A stretch of 13,460 nt of DNA from the NCBI GenBank assembly GCA_046582635.1, contig JAYGEA010000292.1, forward strand, positions 1 to 13,460, in the 5' to 3' direction. This document shows positions 7,512 to 13,460 of this stretch, piece by piece (position 1 is the stretch's first letter; every line of letters starts with the position of its first letter). The notes under the pieces are model-generated. The model made no database searches. It saw nothing but the letters and a program-made list of their open reading frames with translations, and was not told where the DNA came from. This DNA is from GCA-2731375 sp046582635. GTDB taxonomy: Bacteria; Pseudomonadota; Alphaproteobacteria; GCA-2731375. A program made the translations under genes and the position numbers.

Positions 7512-7861
7512 CGACATATGAGTTGATCTTCACCGAAAAAATTACTGATGATTATAATCGGATTTCAGACCATTTGCTTCGAAGCTATCTTCATTTCGGT
7601 GATAGGCCGGAAACGGCGATAAACCGGGTCGAACAACGAGTTTTGGAACTGCGCGCATTCATACAATCCCTGAAGATAAATCCTAATCGAGGCACGCGCC
7701 GAGACGATCTTACGATTGGATTGCGAATTCTTTCTGATCGTCGGCGCGCCGTGATCGCATTCCTGGTGGATGACGTTAAGAATTCCGTCACCGTGGTTAG
7801 CATCTTCTTTGGTGGCGAAGACTATGACGTCTTACTACGGGATAATCGCGAGGCCACGTAG
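7508..7861 (+). CDS. RelE/ParE-family toxin
   Basis: Probable toxin partner of the preceding antitoxin. It is 117 residues, near the normal family size. The C-terminal half shows the ParE pattern: RGTRRDDLTIGLRILSD (61-77), then RRRAVIAFLVDD (78-89), VTVVSIFFGGEDYDVLL (94-110), comparable to the GLR...vI.F.vd...v.I..i.hgg.D pattern of ParE and plasmid-stabilisation proteins. ParE members inhibit DNA gyrase while RelE members cleave mRNA; the target cannot be told from this sequence, though the resemblance is closer to ParE. It overlaps the antitoxin by four bases and has no ribosome site of its own beyond the coupling. AT-richer than the surrounding housekeeping genes. Confidence 0.82.
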   Translation: MTTYELIFTEKITDDYNRISDHLLRSYLHFGDRPETAINRVEQRVLELRAFIQSLKINPNRGTRRDDLTIGLRILSDRRRAVIAFLVDDVKNSVTVVSIFFGGEDYDVLLRDNREAT

Positions 7862-7868
7862 AGGCGTA

Positions 7869-8117
7869 CTAATCCGAACTCTCCAGATCCTGCACCAGCT
7901 CCTCGAATCTTTACTGGATTTCCTCCTGGTCGGTTTCCGATGCGATGACGAATTCCTCCAATTCGAAATCCGGGTTCAGGACGGCGGCCATGGCGGCGCC
8001 GATGGCGTGGAAGAGCCATTGCCGGTCAGGCCCATGCCCAGAAACAGCGCTCAACTGATCGCGATGGGCCGAAACGACGCACCAATCTTTCCATGAAAGG
8101 CTGCGAAATTTACGCAC
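7869..8117 (-). pseudogene. Possible remnant of a small acidic protein gene
   Basis: Within the 361 bases between the toxin and P450 genes the minus strand carries a frame that looks protein-like toward its end: HAIGAAMAAVLNPDFELEE, then FVIASETDQEEIQ. After a TAA at 7911-7913 the same frame continues RFEELVQDLESSD and ends at a second stop (7869-7871). The continuation has the same acidic, helical character, as if one sense codon had become a stop. On the 5' side only a GTG at 8117 is available, with a stop codon directly before it, and the first part is low-quality sequence, so the 5' end is probably lost or shifted. I do not recognise the family. It may be chance; confidence is low. Confidence 0.3.
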
Positions 8118-8164
8118 TCATGCCTGAACGGCCCCGGTCCCTCAAGGCCTGCCTTTTACAGCAC

Positions 8165-8194
8165 TTCCCAATTCCGTCATTCGTGTGGGATAAT
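8165..8194 (+). promoter_or_regulatory. Candidate sigma70-type promoter for the P450 gene
   Basis: GATAAT at 8189-8194 is a five-of-six match to the -10 consensus. TTCCCA at 8165-8170 is a four-of-six match to the -35 consensus with an 18-base spacer. It lies 28 bases before the P450 ATG, giving a leader of about 20 bases. The match is reasonable but could be chance. Confidence 0.35.
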
Positions 8195-8222
8195 AGCCGA
8201 AATAGCTGCAAGGGATGGGATC

Positions 8223-9452
8223 ATGAGTGAGCAAGAAGGCTGCCCGGTCAAGGATTGGGCGACGGACTATGACGTCCTCGACGAGGAATATGTTCGCGAT
8301 CCGGTGCCCGTCTGGAAAGAACTGCGGGAGACCTGCCCGATTGCGCATACCACGCGTTGGGGCGGCAGTTGGCTGCCGACGAAATACAAGGATCTGCAAA
8401 CCATGGTGCGCATGGTGCCGGAGCTGTCGTCCCGGGCGCCGAACGTTATGCCGCCATCGCCGGAACTGCGCGCTGAATTGATTGCCGAGGCCAAGCAGTA
8501 CGGCTCGGAAAGCCCGCCCATCACCGCCGACCCGCCGGAACAAATTGCCTATCGGCGTATGATCCTGCCATTTTTTAACCCCAGGGAGGTGGAGAAATTT
8601 CGGCCCTCGTCAGAGCAGCTTTGCCATGATCTGATCGACCGCTTCATCGCCAATGGATCAGCCGATGCCGCAACCGATTATGCGCAGCAGATTCCCCCCC
8701 GCGTGATTGCAGCCATGCTGGGGATCGACCCGGCGCGCGGCGATGATTTCACCGAATGGACCCGCGGCGTACTGGAGTTGGGACAAACTCAGCCGGAAAT
8801 GCGGACCAAGTACCGGAAGATTATTCGGGAGTTTTTTGCTGAACTGGTAACGGAGCGGCGCAAGAGCCCCGGCGACGACATGATTTCCAAACTGATTGCC
8901 TCGGAGATCGATGGCCAGCCGTTGAGCGATTACACGGTGATTGGCATGTGCAACCTGTTGCTGGTGGCCGGCATTGATACGACGTGGAGTTCCATTGGCT
9001 CTGCCTTGTGGCATTTCGCCGGCCATGCGGACGACCGCCGCCGCCTGGCTGGCGACGCATCGCTGTTCGGCACCGCGATCGAAGAGATGTTGCGTTATTA
9101 CTCACCCGTAACCATGGCCCGCAAAGTGACGGAACCTGTCACCATGGGTGATGCCGAATTTATTCCGGGTGACAAAATCCTGCTCAATTTTCCCGCCGCC
9201 AACCATGACCCGGAAATCTTTGACCGTGCCGATGAGGTGGTGATCGATCGGAAAAAGAACCGTCATATCGCTTTTGGCGTCGGCATCCACCGTTGCGCCG
9301 GCTCCAATCTGGCCCGCATGGAAATGGACGTGGCCCTGCGGGTCTGGTTCGAACGCATTCCGGAGTTTGAACTTTCCGACCCGGAAAAAGTTACCTGGGT
9401 CGGCGGCCAGGTTCGCGGCCCCCGCTGTGTGCCGGTGTCCTTCGCGATCTAA
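8223..9452 (+). CDS. Cytochrome P450 (soluble, bacterial class I type)
   Basis: Heme monooxygenase of 409 residues with no membrane anchor, so cytosolic and likely dependent on a ferredoxin and reductase. Landmarks in order: oxygen-binding I-helix AGIDTT (249-254), with the acid-alcohol pair D252-T253; K-helix EMLR (E288, R291); and heme loop FGVGIHRCAG (351-360) with C358 as the iron ligand. The segment AHTTRWGGSWLPTKY (41-55) and PPSPELRAELIAEA (77-90) place it among proteobacterial P450s of uncertain substrate. A good ribosome site precedes the ATG. It stands alone: no ferredoxin, ferredoxin reductase or biosynthetic partner is in the window. Its stop codon overlaps that of the convergent c-di-GMP gene. 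Confidence 0.95.
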   Translation: MSEQEGCPVKDWATDYDVLDEEYVRDPVPVWKELRETCPIAHTTRWGGSWLPTKYKDLQTMVRMVPELSSRAPNVMPPSPELRAELIAEAKQYGSESPPITADPPEQIAYRRMILPFFNPREVEKFRPSSEQLCHDLIDRFIANGSADAATDYAQQIPPRVIAAMLGIDPARGDDFTEWTRGVLELGQTQPEMRTKYRKIIREFFAELVTERRKSPGDDMISKLIASEIDGQPLSDYTVIGMCNLLLVAGIDTTWSSIGSALWHFAGHADDRRRLAGDASLFGTAIEEMLRYYSPVTMARKVTEPVTMGDAEFIPGDKILLNFPAANHDPEIFDRADEVVIDRKKNRHIAFGVGIHRCAGSNLARMEMDVALRVWFERIPEFELSDPEKVTWVGGQVRGPRCVPVSFAI

Positions 9453-11671
9453 TTTTCGGAGGCCGTGCCAGCAAAAAAATCAGCCGGCGGCACCGGCCGG
9501 CCAAAGAAGAAACCTTGGGCGCAATCACAGCCCGCTAGGCGCAGGTGGTCGGCCTGGGCGGGCTCTTCCACGCCCTCGGCGATGACTTCGAGTTTCAGGC
9601 TTTGCCCCAGACTGATAACGGCGGTGGCTATGGCGGCGTCTTCGGCGCTGAACAGGATTTCCTTGACGAAGGAGCGGTCGATTTTCAGGGCCTGTACCGG
9701 GAAACGCTTCAGGTAGGCCAGGGATGAAAAACCGGTTCCAAAATCATCCAACGCCAGGCGGACACCGATCTCGCGCAGGCCCTGCATGGTGGCGATGGCC
9801 TTTTCCATGTCCGCCATGATCGCGCTTTCGGTGATCTCCAATTCCAATTGCTCGGGTTGTAGGCCGCTTTCCGCCAGGGCGCTGCGCACGTTGGACAGCA
9901 AGTTGTCGCTCATGAACTCCACCGCCGACAAATTGACGGCGATGCGAAGATCGCCATGGCCGGCATCCGCCCAGGCCCGACCTTGGGCACAAGCCGTGCG
10001 CAGCACCCAATGGCCCAGCTCGCGGATCAGGCCGGTACTTTCCGCAAGGGGTATGAAATCGGCGGGCGAAACAAGGCCGCGATCGGGATGGTTCCAGCGG
10101 ACCAAGGCTTCGGCGCCATAAACTTGCTCATCGCCGAGGCGAAGTTGTGGTTGGTACAGCAAAGTGAAGTCTTCATCGTTAATTGCCCGTCGCAAATCAT
10201 CCTCAAGTCCCTTGCGCCTGCGAACAGCCTCGTCCATGGCGGGGGAGAAGAAATGACAGCGATTGCGCCCCGATGTCTTGGCTTGATGAAGCGCCATGTC
10301 GGCGAACTTGATCAACTGATCGGCACTATCGGCATCGCCCGGAAACAATGCAATACCGATGGAAGCCGTGGCACGGATTGTTTCGCCATCAACTTGAAAC
10401 GGCTTGGTCATGGCCTCGATCAGGCGTTCCGCCATGCACTGAACCAGATTGCCATGACCCAGCTCGGTACAGATGATGGCAAATTCATCGCTTCCCAGAC
10501 GGGCAACCGTGTCCGTATTGCGGCTGCAGTGGGTCAACCGGGTTGCAGCCATGCGCAGTATTTCATCACCTATGCGATGGCCGTGGGTGTCATTGATATC
10601 CTTGAAGTTATCCAGATCAAGGATCAGCAGAGCGTTGTGTTTCCGGCCCCGCTTGGCTTGCGCCTGGGCCTGTTGCAGCCGATCCAGAAACAGGGTCCGA
10701 TTGGGCAGTCCGGTCAAGGCATCGTGATGGGACAGCTGTTCGATCATGGCCGCGGAGCGTTTTCGTTCCGAGATATCAAGCAGGCTCAGCAATAAACCGC
10801 CCGTGGGATCGTTCGGCTTTGCCGTTGGGGTGCCGGATACAAGCAAGGTTTTTTCTTGACCCGATTTGGGGGCAATTATCCGGCATTCCAGCTCCTGTAC
10901 TTCGCCATTCAGCCAAGCCTGTTGTGCGCTGGCCAACCGCCTGCGTTCCTCCGGCGCGATAAAGGCCTCCAGCCCGTTGTGTATGGGGGCCGACGTTGGG
11001 GATACCTGGAGAATGTCCGCTGCCCTGGAATTGATGAAGACCGTGCCGCCATCCGAATTTTGATGCCAAATACCAATGAGGCTGTGTTCGGCCAGGCGGC
11101 GCAAGCGTTCGGCCTCGTCATGGGTGTCGTCGCGGGCGATGACAAGATCGTGTTGTGCGGCGGCCAAATCCTTGGTCAGTTCGCGATTAAGGTCCACTTG
11201 CCCATCGGCGCGGATTTTTTCCGATAGATAGCGGGTCATGGTCCACAACAGCGCCGGCGTCAGTTGCTCCAACGGCAGGCAATCGATGCCATGTTGCCCA
11301 GCGAAATCAGGTGTCATATTGGCGATTATTAACCGGGGTGTCGTTGGTGAAGCTTCCAACATCTGTTCCACAGCCGGTCCGGTCCGCACCATGGTTTCGC
11401 CGTACAGATAAATGGTCAGGTCATGGTCGATGGATGCTCTTACATCCTCGTAGGAGGATACCCCATCTTCAACAGCATCAATCCACCGCAGTTTACAGGT
11501 CGCACCGAAGCATTGGCGCAATACCAAGTTCAGACGCTGGTGGTCAAAATTGCTGAAATTTACAATAATGATGCGCCATACCGCGTTCGCGGGATGTGGC
11601 TCCTGGGCAGATGCCCTGGTTATTGGTGTCGAAATACTCACGCCCACTCCAGAGGGAAATACAGCTTCCAT
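9449..11671 (-). CDS. Pseudo-receiver/PAS/GGDEF/EAL c-di-GMP signalling protein
   Basis: Cytoplasmic c-di-GMP turnover protein, 740 residues. Residues 32-154 have receiver-like order but lack the phosphorylation chemistry: the DDD pocket reads FSNFD (39-43), the phospho-aspartate site is L89 in DLTIYLYG, and the lysine is L134 in CLPLEQLTPALL. A coiled linker (about 155-190) and a PAS domain (about 188-305) follow. The GGDEF domain (311-478) has GSDEF (393-397) in place of GGDEF and an inhibitory-site R384-x-x-D387 at the correct spacing. The EAL domain (486-735) keeps E521 (EAL), N580, E612, D642-D643, K663, E699 and Q719, so it is very likely an active phosphodiesterase. No transmembrane segment is seen. 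The ATG at 11671 has a poor ribosome site; a GTG at 11641, preceded by GGAG, is a plausible alternative start that leaves every domain intact. Confidence 0.93.
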   Translation of the reverse strand: MEAVFPSGVGVSISTPITRASAQEPHPANAVWRIIIVNFSNFDHQRLNLVLRQCFGATCKLRWIDAVEDGVSSYEDVRASIDHDLTIYLYGETMVRTGPAVEQMLEASPTTPRLIIANMTPDFAGQHGIDCLPLEQLTPALLWTMTRYLSEKIRADGQVDLNRELTKDLAAAQHDLVIARDDTHDEAERLRRLAEHSLIGIWHQNSDGGTVFINSRAADILQVSPTSAPIHNGLEAFIAPEERRRLASAQQAWLNGEVQELECRIIAPKSGQEKTLLVSGTPTAKPNDPTGGLLLSLLDISERKRSAAMIEQLSHHDALTGLPNRTLFLDRLQQAQAQAKRGRKHNALLILDLDNFKDINDTHGHRIGDEILRMAATRLTHCSRNTDTVARLGSDEFAIICTELGHGNLVQCMAERLIEAMTKPFQVDGETIRATASIGIALFPGDADSADQLIKFADMALHQAKTSGRNRCHFFSPAMDEAVRRRKGLEDDLRRAINDEDFTLLYQPQLRLGDEQVYGAEALVRWNHPDRGLVSPADFIPLAESTGLIRELGHWVLRTACAQGRAWADAGHGDLRIAVNLSAVEFMSDNLLSNVRSALAESGLQPEQLELEITESAIMADMEKAIATMQGLREIGVRLALDDFGTGFSSLAYLKRFPVQALKIDRSFVKEILFSAEDAAIATAVISLGQSLKLEVIAEGVEEPAQADHLRLAGCDCAQGFFFGRPVPPADFFAGTASEN

Positions 11672-11957
11672 CCCGAATTTTTAACAAACAGACCTGATCA
11701 ATTCGTAAACGCCGACCAAATGTATTTATACTCTCAATTTTCCAAGGGTCCGACCGCTAGACTGCCCAACAATATGGGGCCGCCCCAACAATCGAATTTT
11801 GGGTATTACTCAAGATACGTCATGGCATGTTAATAGGTGTGAATACCACCCACGGATGAGGTCTGATATTAACCAATTGCTAAGTCTATTACGCTAGTTT
11901 CCTAGGCTCCCAACCAAGAATTGTACCTTGTTTTGGTTGGCTGATGGGACGGGTAAG
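11672..11957. other. Divergent intergenic region of the c-di-GMP genes
   Basis: This 286-base, relatively AT-rich region separates two divergently transcribed genes and must carry both promoters. On the minus strand TATAAAT (complement of 11727-11733 area) is -10-like but lacks a convincing -35; on the plus strand TTGCTA (near 11877-11882) is -35-like with only a weak -10. Neither is called. CCCAACAAT occurs twice (11765-11773 and 11784-11792), 19 bases apart, a possible direct-repeat binding site. A perfect inverted repeat lies at 11910-11940 (separate entry). No small gene is supported. Confidence 0.5.
11910..11940 (+). promoter_or_regulatory. Inverted repeat in the leader of the PilZ gene
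   Basis: CCAACCAA (11910-11917) and TTGGTTGG (11933-11940) are perfect complements and extend by one G-T and one A-T pair, giving a ten-pair stem with an eleven-base loop. It ends 17 bases before the PilZ ATG, just upstream of its GGGACGGG ribosome-site region. No T-run follows, so it is not an intrinsic terminator. It could be a leader hairpin that influences translation, or a binding site for a dimeric regulator. Confidence 0.5.
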
Positions 11958-12350
11958 ATGGTTAAGTCGTCTGGGCGATTTTTAAAACGCCTGTTTGAAA
12001 AAGCCACGAATTCGCAGCGCGCCGCTTTTGAGAAGCAGCGTGATTTTTCGCGTGCGCATGTAGATGCCAAAGTCACGATTTTTCTCGAGGGCCGGACCTT
12101 TCAGGGACGGCTTCACGATGTGTCCATCTCGGGCGCCATGTTGGAACCGAATTGCGGTCTGAATATTGGTGACGAATTGGAGTTGGAGCTGCCCAATATT
12201 CCGGGCCGGGTAACGGCCCAAGTGATGCGGCTGCTTGAAGACTGGATTGGGGTGCGTTTCTCCAACCTCGGCGTTGGTGTCCTTATTGCGGGTTGGAGCC
12301 GGGGAACCTCTACCACGAACACCGCGGCGCCCTCTCATGCAGAAAACTGA
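11958..12350 (+). CDS. PilZ-domain protein, probable c-di-GMP receptor
   Basis: Small protein of 130 residues that probably binds c-di-GMP through a single PilZ domain. Both binding motifs are present: RxxxR as R28-D-F-S-R32, and D/NxSxxG as D54-V-S56-I-S-G59 in HDVSISGAML. The remaining beta-barrel strands are recognisable: AKVTIFLEG (37-45), GDELELELPN (71-80), GRVTAQVMRLLEDWIGVRF (83-101). The N-terminal 27 residues are basic and helical, the C-terminal 20 polar and probably disordered. The ATG at 11958 is preferred: the frame also opens at a TTG at 11928, but that lies inside the leader hairpin and has no ribosome site. The next gene begins ten bases after its stop. The gene is divergent from a c-di-GMP enzyme, so a shared signalling role is a reasonable inference; the output process is unknown. 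Confidence 0.88.
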   Translation: MVKSSGRFLKRLFEKATNSQRAAFEKQRDFSRAHVDAKVTIFLEGRTFQGRLHDVSISGAMLEPNCGLNIGDELELELPNIPGRVTAQVMRLLEDWIGVRFSNLGVGVLIAGWSRGTSTTNTAAPSHAEN

Positions 12351-12360
12351 CGGCGCGGTT

Positions 12361-13314
12361 ATGGCCGAGACACTAGCTACATCCCCGTCCGCCGGCATCA
12401 GCGGCCGCCTGAAGGCTTGGTGGAATGGCGACGAGGCGCCCGATGCCCAGGCCGAAAAGAAAATGGCCAAGGCACGCGAGGCAGCGGCGGCGGAAGATGT
12501 CGAGGAAGACTTTCCCTCGCCCAGCGGCGTCGCCGAATGGACACCGCAGCGCATTGCTTCCATCCAACGTCTGTACGGCGAAGGTAATGACGGCCCGTCC
12601 AGCCGTGATCGTACGCGGGACCTGGTCAACCCAATTGGATTGAACGCGGAGATGACGGTCCCGAATATCAGCGCCCGCCTGGGCACGACGGCGCGGACCA
12701 TCGCCAAGGATACCGGGGCCTGGGTCGATGGTGTTGAATGGAATAACAACCTGGTGGAAGAGGCTGTCCGCTTGTCCGCCAAGGAAGGTCTGGTCAAAAA
12801 AGCCGTCATTCGAAATTTGGAACTTGATGATCCGGAAATTCGAGAACACAAGCGCGATGCCATTGTGATCCGGGAATGTCTTTACCAAATTCCGGAGCGG
12901 GAGCGGCTGTTCAAGACATTGGCCGACCTGCTAAAGCCCAGCAGTCATTTGTTGGTCACCGAATTTCTCGTCAACCCGAGCAAAGGTCAGGAAGAGCGCG
13001 CCGAGTGGAGCGCCCTGCACCGCACCGTGCCGCGGTTGTTCGAGCTGGATGAAGTCCGAGAGGGCCTGAACAAGGTCGGCTTCGACGTCCGTGTCGCCAA
13101 GGACGAGACCAAGTCATACAAGGCCGCGTTGTTGAGCGATATTCGCAAGTTCGGCGATTCCGTCCCCAATACCCCCCTGTCACGGGAACTTCAGGAATGG
13201 GTCATGTCGGAAGTGGAATACTGGGCCCGTACGTTTGCCGCGCTGGACGCGGGTGGCATCACCATGCACCGCATCCACGCTGTCACGCCCATGGCGGACC
13301 CAACTAAAACCTAA
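12361..13314 (+). CDS. Methyltransferase-fold protein with degenerate SAM-binding motif
   Basis: Protein of 317 residues resembling class I SAM-dependent methyltransferases, especially the phosphoethanolamine/sarcosine N-methyltransferase pattern. RIASIQRLYGEG (64-75) corresponds to the family's QRLYGEGF helix, and then MTVPNISARLGTTAR (98-112) sits where MxVLDxGxGxGGxxR is expected, with D and most glycines lost. E126 in WVDGVEWNN fits motif II, and RDAIVIRECLYQIPERERLF (165-184) with SSHLLVTEF (194-202) fits later strands. Motif I loss suggests weak or absent SAM binding. The N-terminal 60 residues are alanine/glutamate-rich and probably flexible. The last 55 residues (SDIRKF onward) form a well-conserved-looking extension of unknown role. 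ATG 12361 is ten bases after the PilZ stop; ATG 12337, overlapping PilZ, is an alternative. Co-transcription with PilZ is likely. Confidence 0.7.
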   Translation: MAETLATSPSAGISGRLKAWWNGDEAPDAQAEKKMAKAREAAAAEDVEEDFPSPSGVAEWTPQRIASIQRLYGEGNDGPSSRDRTRDLVNPIGLNAEMTVPNISARLGTTARTIAKDTGAWVDGVEWNNNLVEEAVRLSAKEGLVKKAVIRNLELDDPEIREHKRDAIVIRECLYQIPERERLFKTLADLLKPSSHLLVTEFLVNPSKGQEERAEWSALHRTVPRLFELDEVREGLNKVGFDVRVAKDETKSYKAALLSDIRKFGDSVPNTPLSRELQEWVMSEVEYWARTFAALDAGGITMHRIHAVTPMADPTKT

Positions 13315-13341
13315 TCCCTATCGAAAACTCGATTCTGGCCA

Positions 13342-13460
13342 TCAGGCGATGGCGATACACTCAATTTCAATATCAAAGGGCATCGGCCAGGAGCCTACGG
13401 CGGCAAAGGTGCGCGCGGGTGGATCATGGGGAAAGTATTCGCCATAGATCTCGTTGACGG
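13342..13460 (-). CDS. RidA/YjgF-family protein (3' end only)
   Basis: Only the last 39 codons are in the window; the 5' part lies to the right. The minus strand reads VNEIYGEYFPHDPPARTFAA, then VGSWPMPFDIEIECIAIA and a stop at 13342-13344. This matches the C-terminus of RidA proteins, including the PAR arginine that contacts the carboxylate of the bound imine or enamine and the glutamate in EIECIA that helps activate water. RidA hydrolyses reactive enamine/imine products of PLP enzymes; paralogues vary in substrate. It converges with the methyltransferase-fold gene, 27 bases between stop codons, with no terminator visible. Confidence 0.88.
   Translation of the reverse strand, partial: VNEIYGEYFPHDPPARTFAAVGSWPMPFDIEIECIAIA

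Larger units (their letters stand above)
7862..8222. other. Gene-free stretch between toxin and P450
   Basis: No intact gene is supported on either strand over these 361 bases. It contains the possible minus-strand remnant at 7869-8117 and, at its right end, a candidate promoter and the P450 ribosome site (AAGGGATGGG, 8210-8219). No terminator hairpin was found after the toxin gene, and no tRNA or terminal inverted repeats were seen. Confidence 0.5.

Noticed and set aside
7770..8096. Plus-strand frame running from the toxin gene into the gap
   Set aside because: Begins out of frame inside the toxin gene, has no ribosome site and no protein-like composition.
9956..10795. 279-codon open frame on the plus strand inside the c-di-GMP gene
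   Set aside because: It is antisense to the GGDEF/EAL coding region, whose motifs are unmistakable; the antisense translation resembles no family and reflects open reading through GC-rich codons.
11928..11957. TTG start for the PilZ gene
   Set aside because: It lies within the 3' side of the leader hairpin and has no ribosome site; ATG 11958 fits the family length.
12235..12360. Longer start for the methyltransferase-like gene at ATG 12235
   Set aside because: It would overlap the PilZ coding region by over 100 bases and adds Pro/Arg-rich sequence typical of an out-of-frame reading.
11982..12863. 293-codon minus-strand frame over the PilZ and methyltransferase-like genes
   Set aside because: Antisense to two recognisable genes; it is Ser/Arg-rich with no recognisable domain.
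13315..13341. Terminator between the convergent 3' ends (ATCGA ... TCGAT)
   Set aside because: Only five pairs with no T-run on either side.

Overview
The window looks like chromosomal DNA of an alphaproteobacterium, probably of the Rhodospirillales type. The evidence is the conserved gene order trkA-trkH-dat-hfq-hflX, the GC-rich coding bias, the short-tailed Hfq sequence and the abundance of c-di-GMP genes. That assignment is inference from gene order and sequence style; no rRNA or other taxonomic marker is present.

Bases 1-5333 hold a tight plus-strand block. It contains the 3' part of trkA and all of trkH (K+ uptake), a class IV PLP D-amino-acid transaminase (dat), a roughly 215-base leader with a strong hairpin, then hfq and hflX (RNA chaperone and ribosome-associated GTPase). 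The block continues with a zeta-class glutathione S-transferase-like gene (5337-5974), which is broken by a one-base deletion near 5726, and an acyl-CoA dehydrogenase (5986-7143).

Bases 7144-8222 form a small accessory patch. It holds an AT-richer ParD/ParE-type toxin-antitoxin pair with an ATGA overlap, and then a stretch of about 360 bases with no intact gene. That stretch contains a possible minus-strand gene remnant interrupted by a stop codon. A soluble cytochrome P450 (8223-9452) follows, with no ferredoxin or reductase beside it.

The P450 runs tail-to-tail, with stop codons overlapping, into a 740-residue minus-strand c-di-GMP enzyme (degenerate receiver, PAS, GGDEF, EAL). A 286-base AT-richer divergent region separates that gene from a plus-strand pair: a PilZ-domain protein (likely c-di-GMP receptor) and a methyltransferase-fold protein whose SAM-binding glycine motif has decayed. 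The last bases hold the 3' end of a minus-strand RidA/YjgF-family gene.

Most of the window is ordinary housekeeping sequence. The part most worth following up is the divergent c-di-GMP module at 9449-13314: pseudo-receiver signalling enzyme, PilZ protein with a leader hairpin, and pseudo-methyltransferase. Nothing here amounts to a clear new defence or mobile system.
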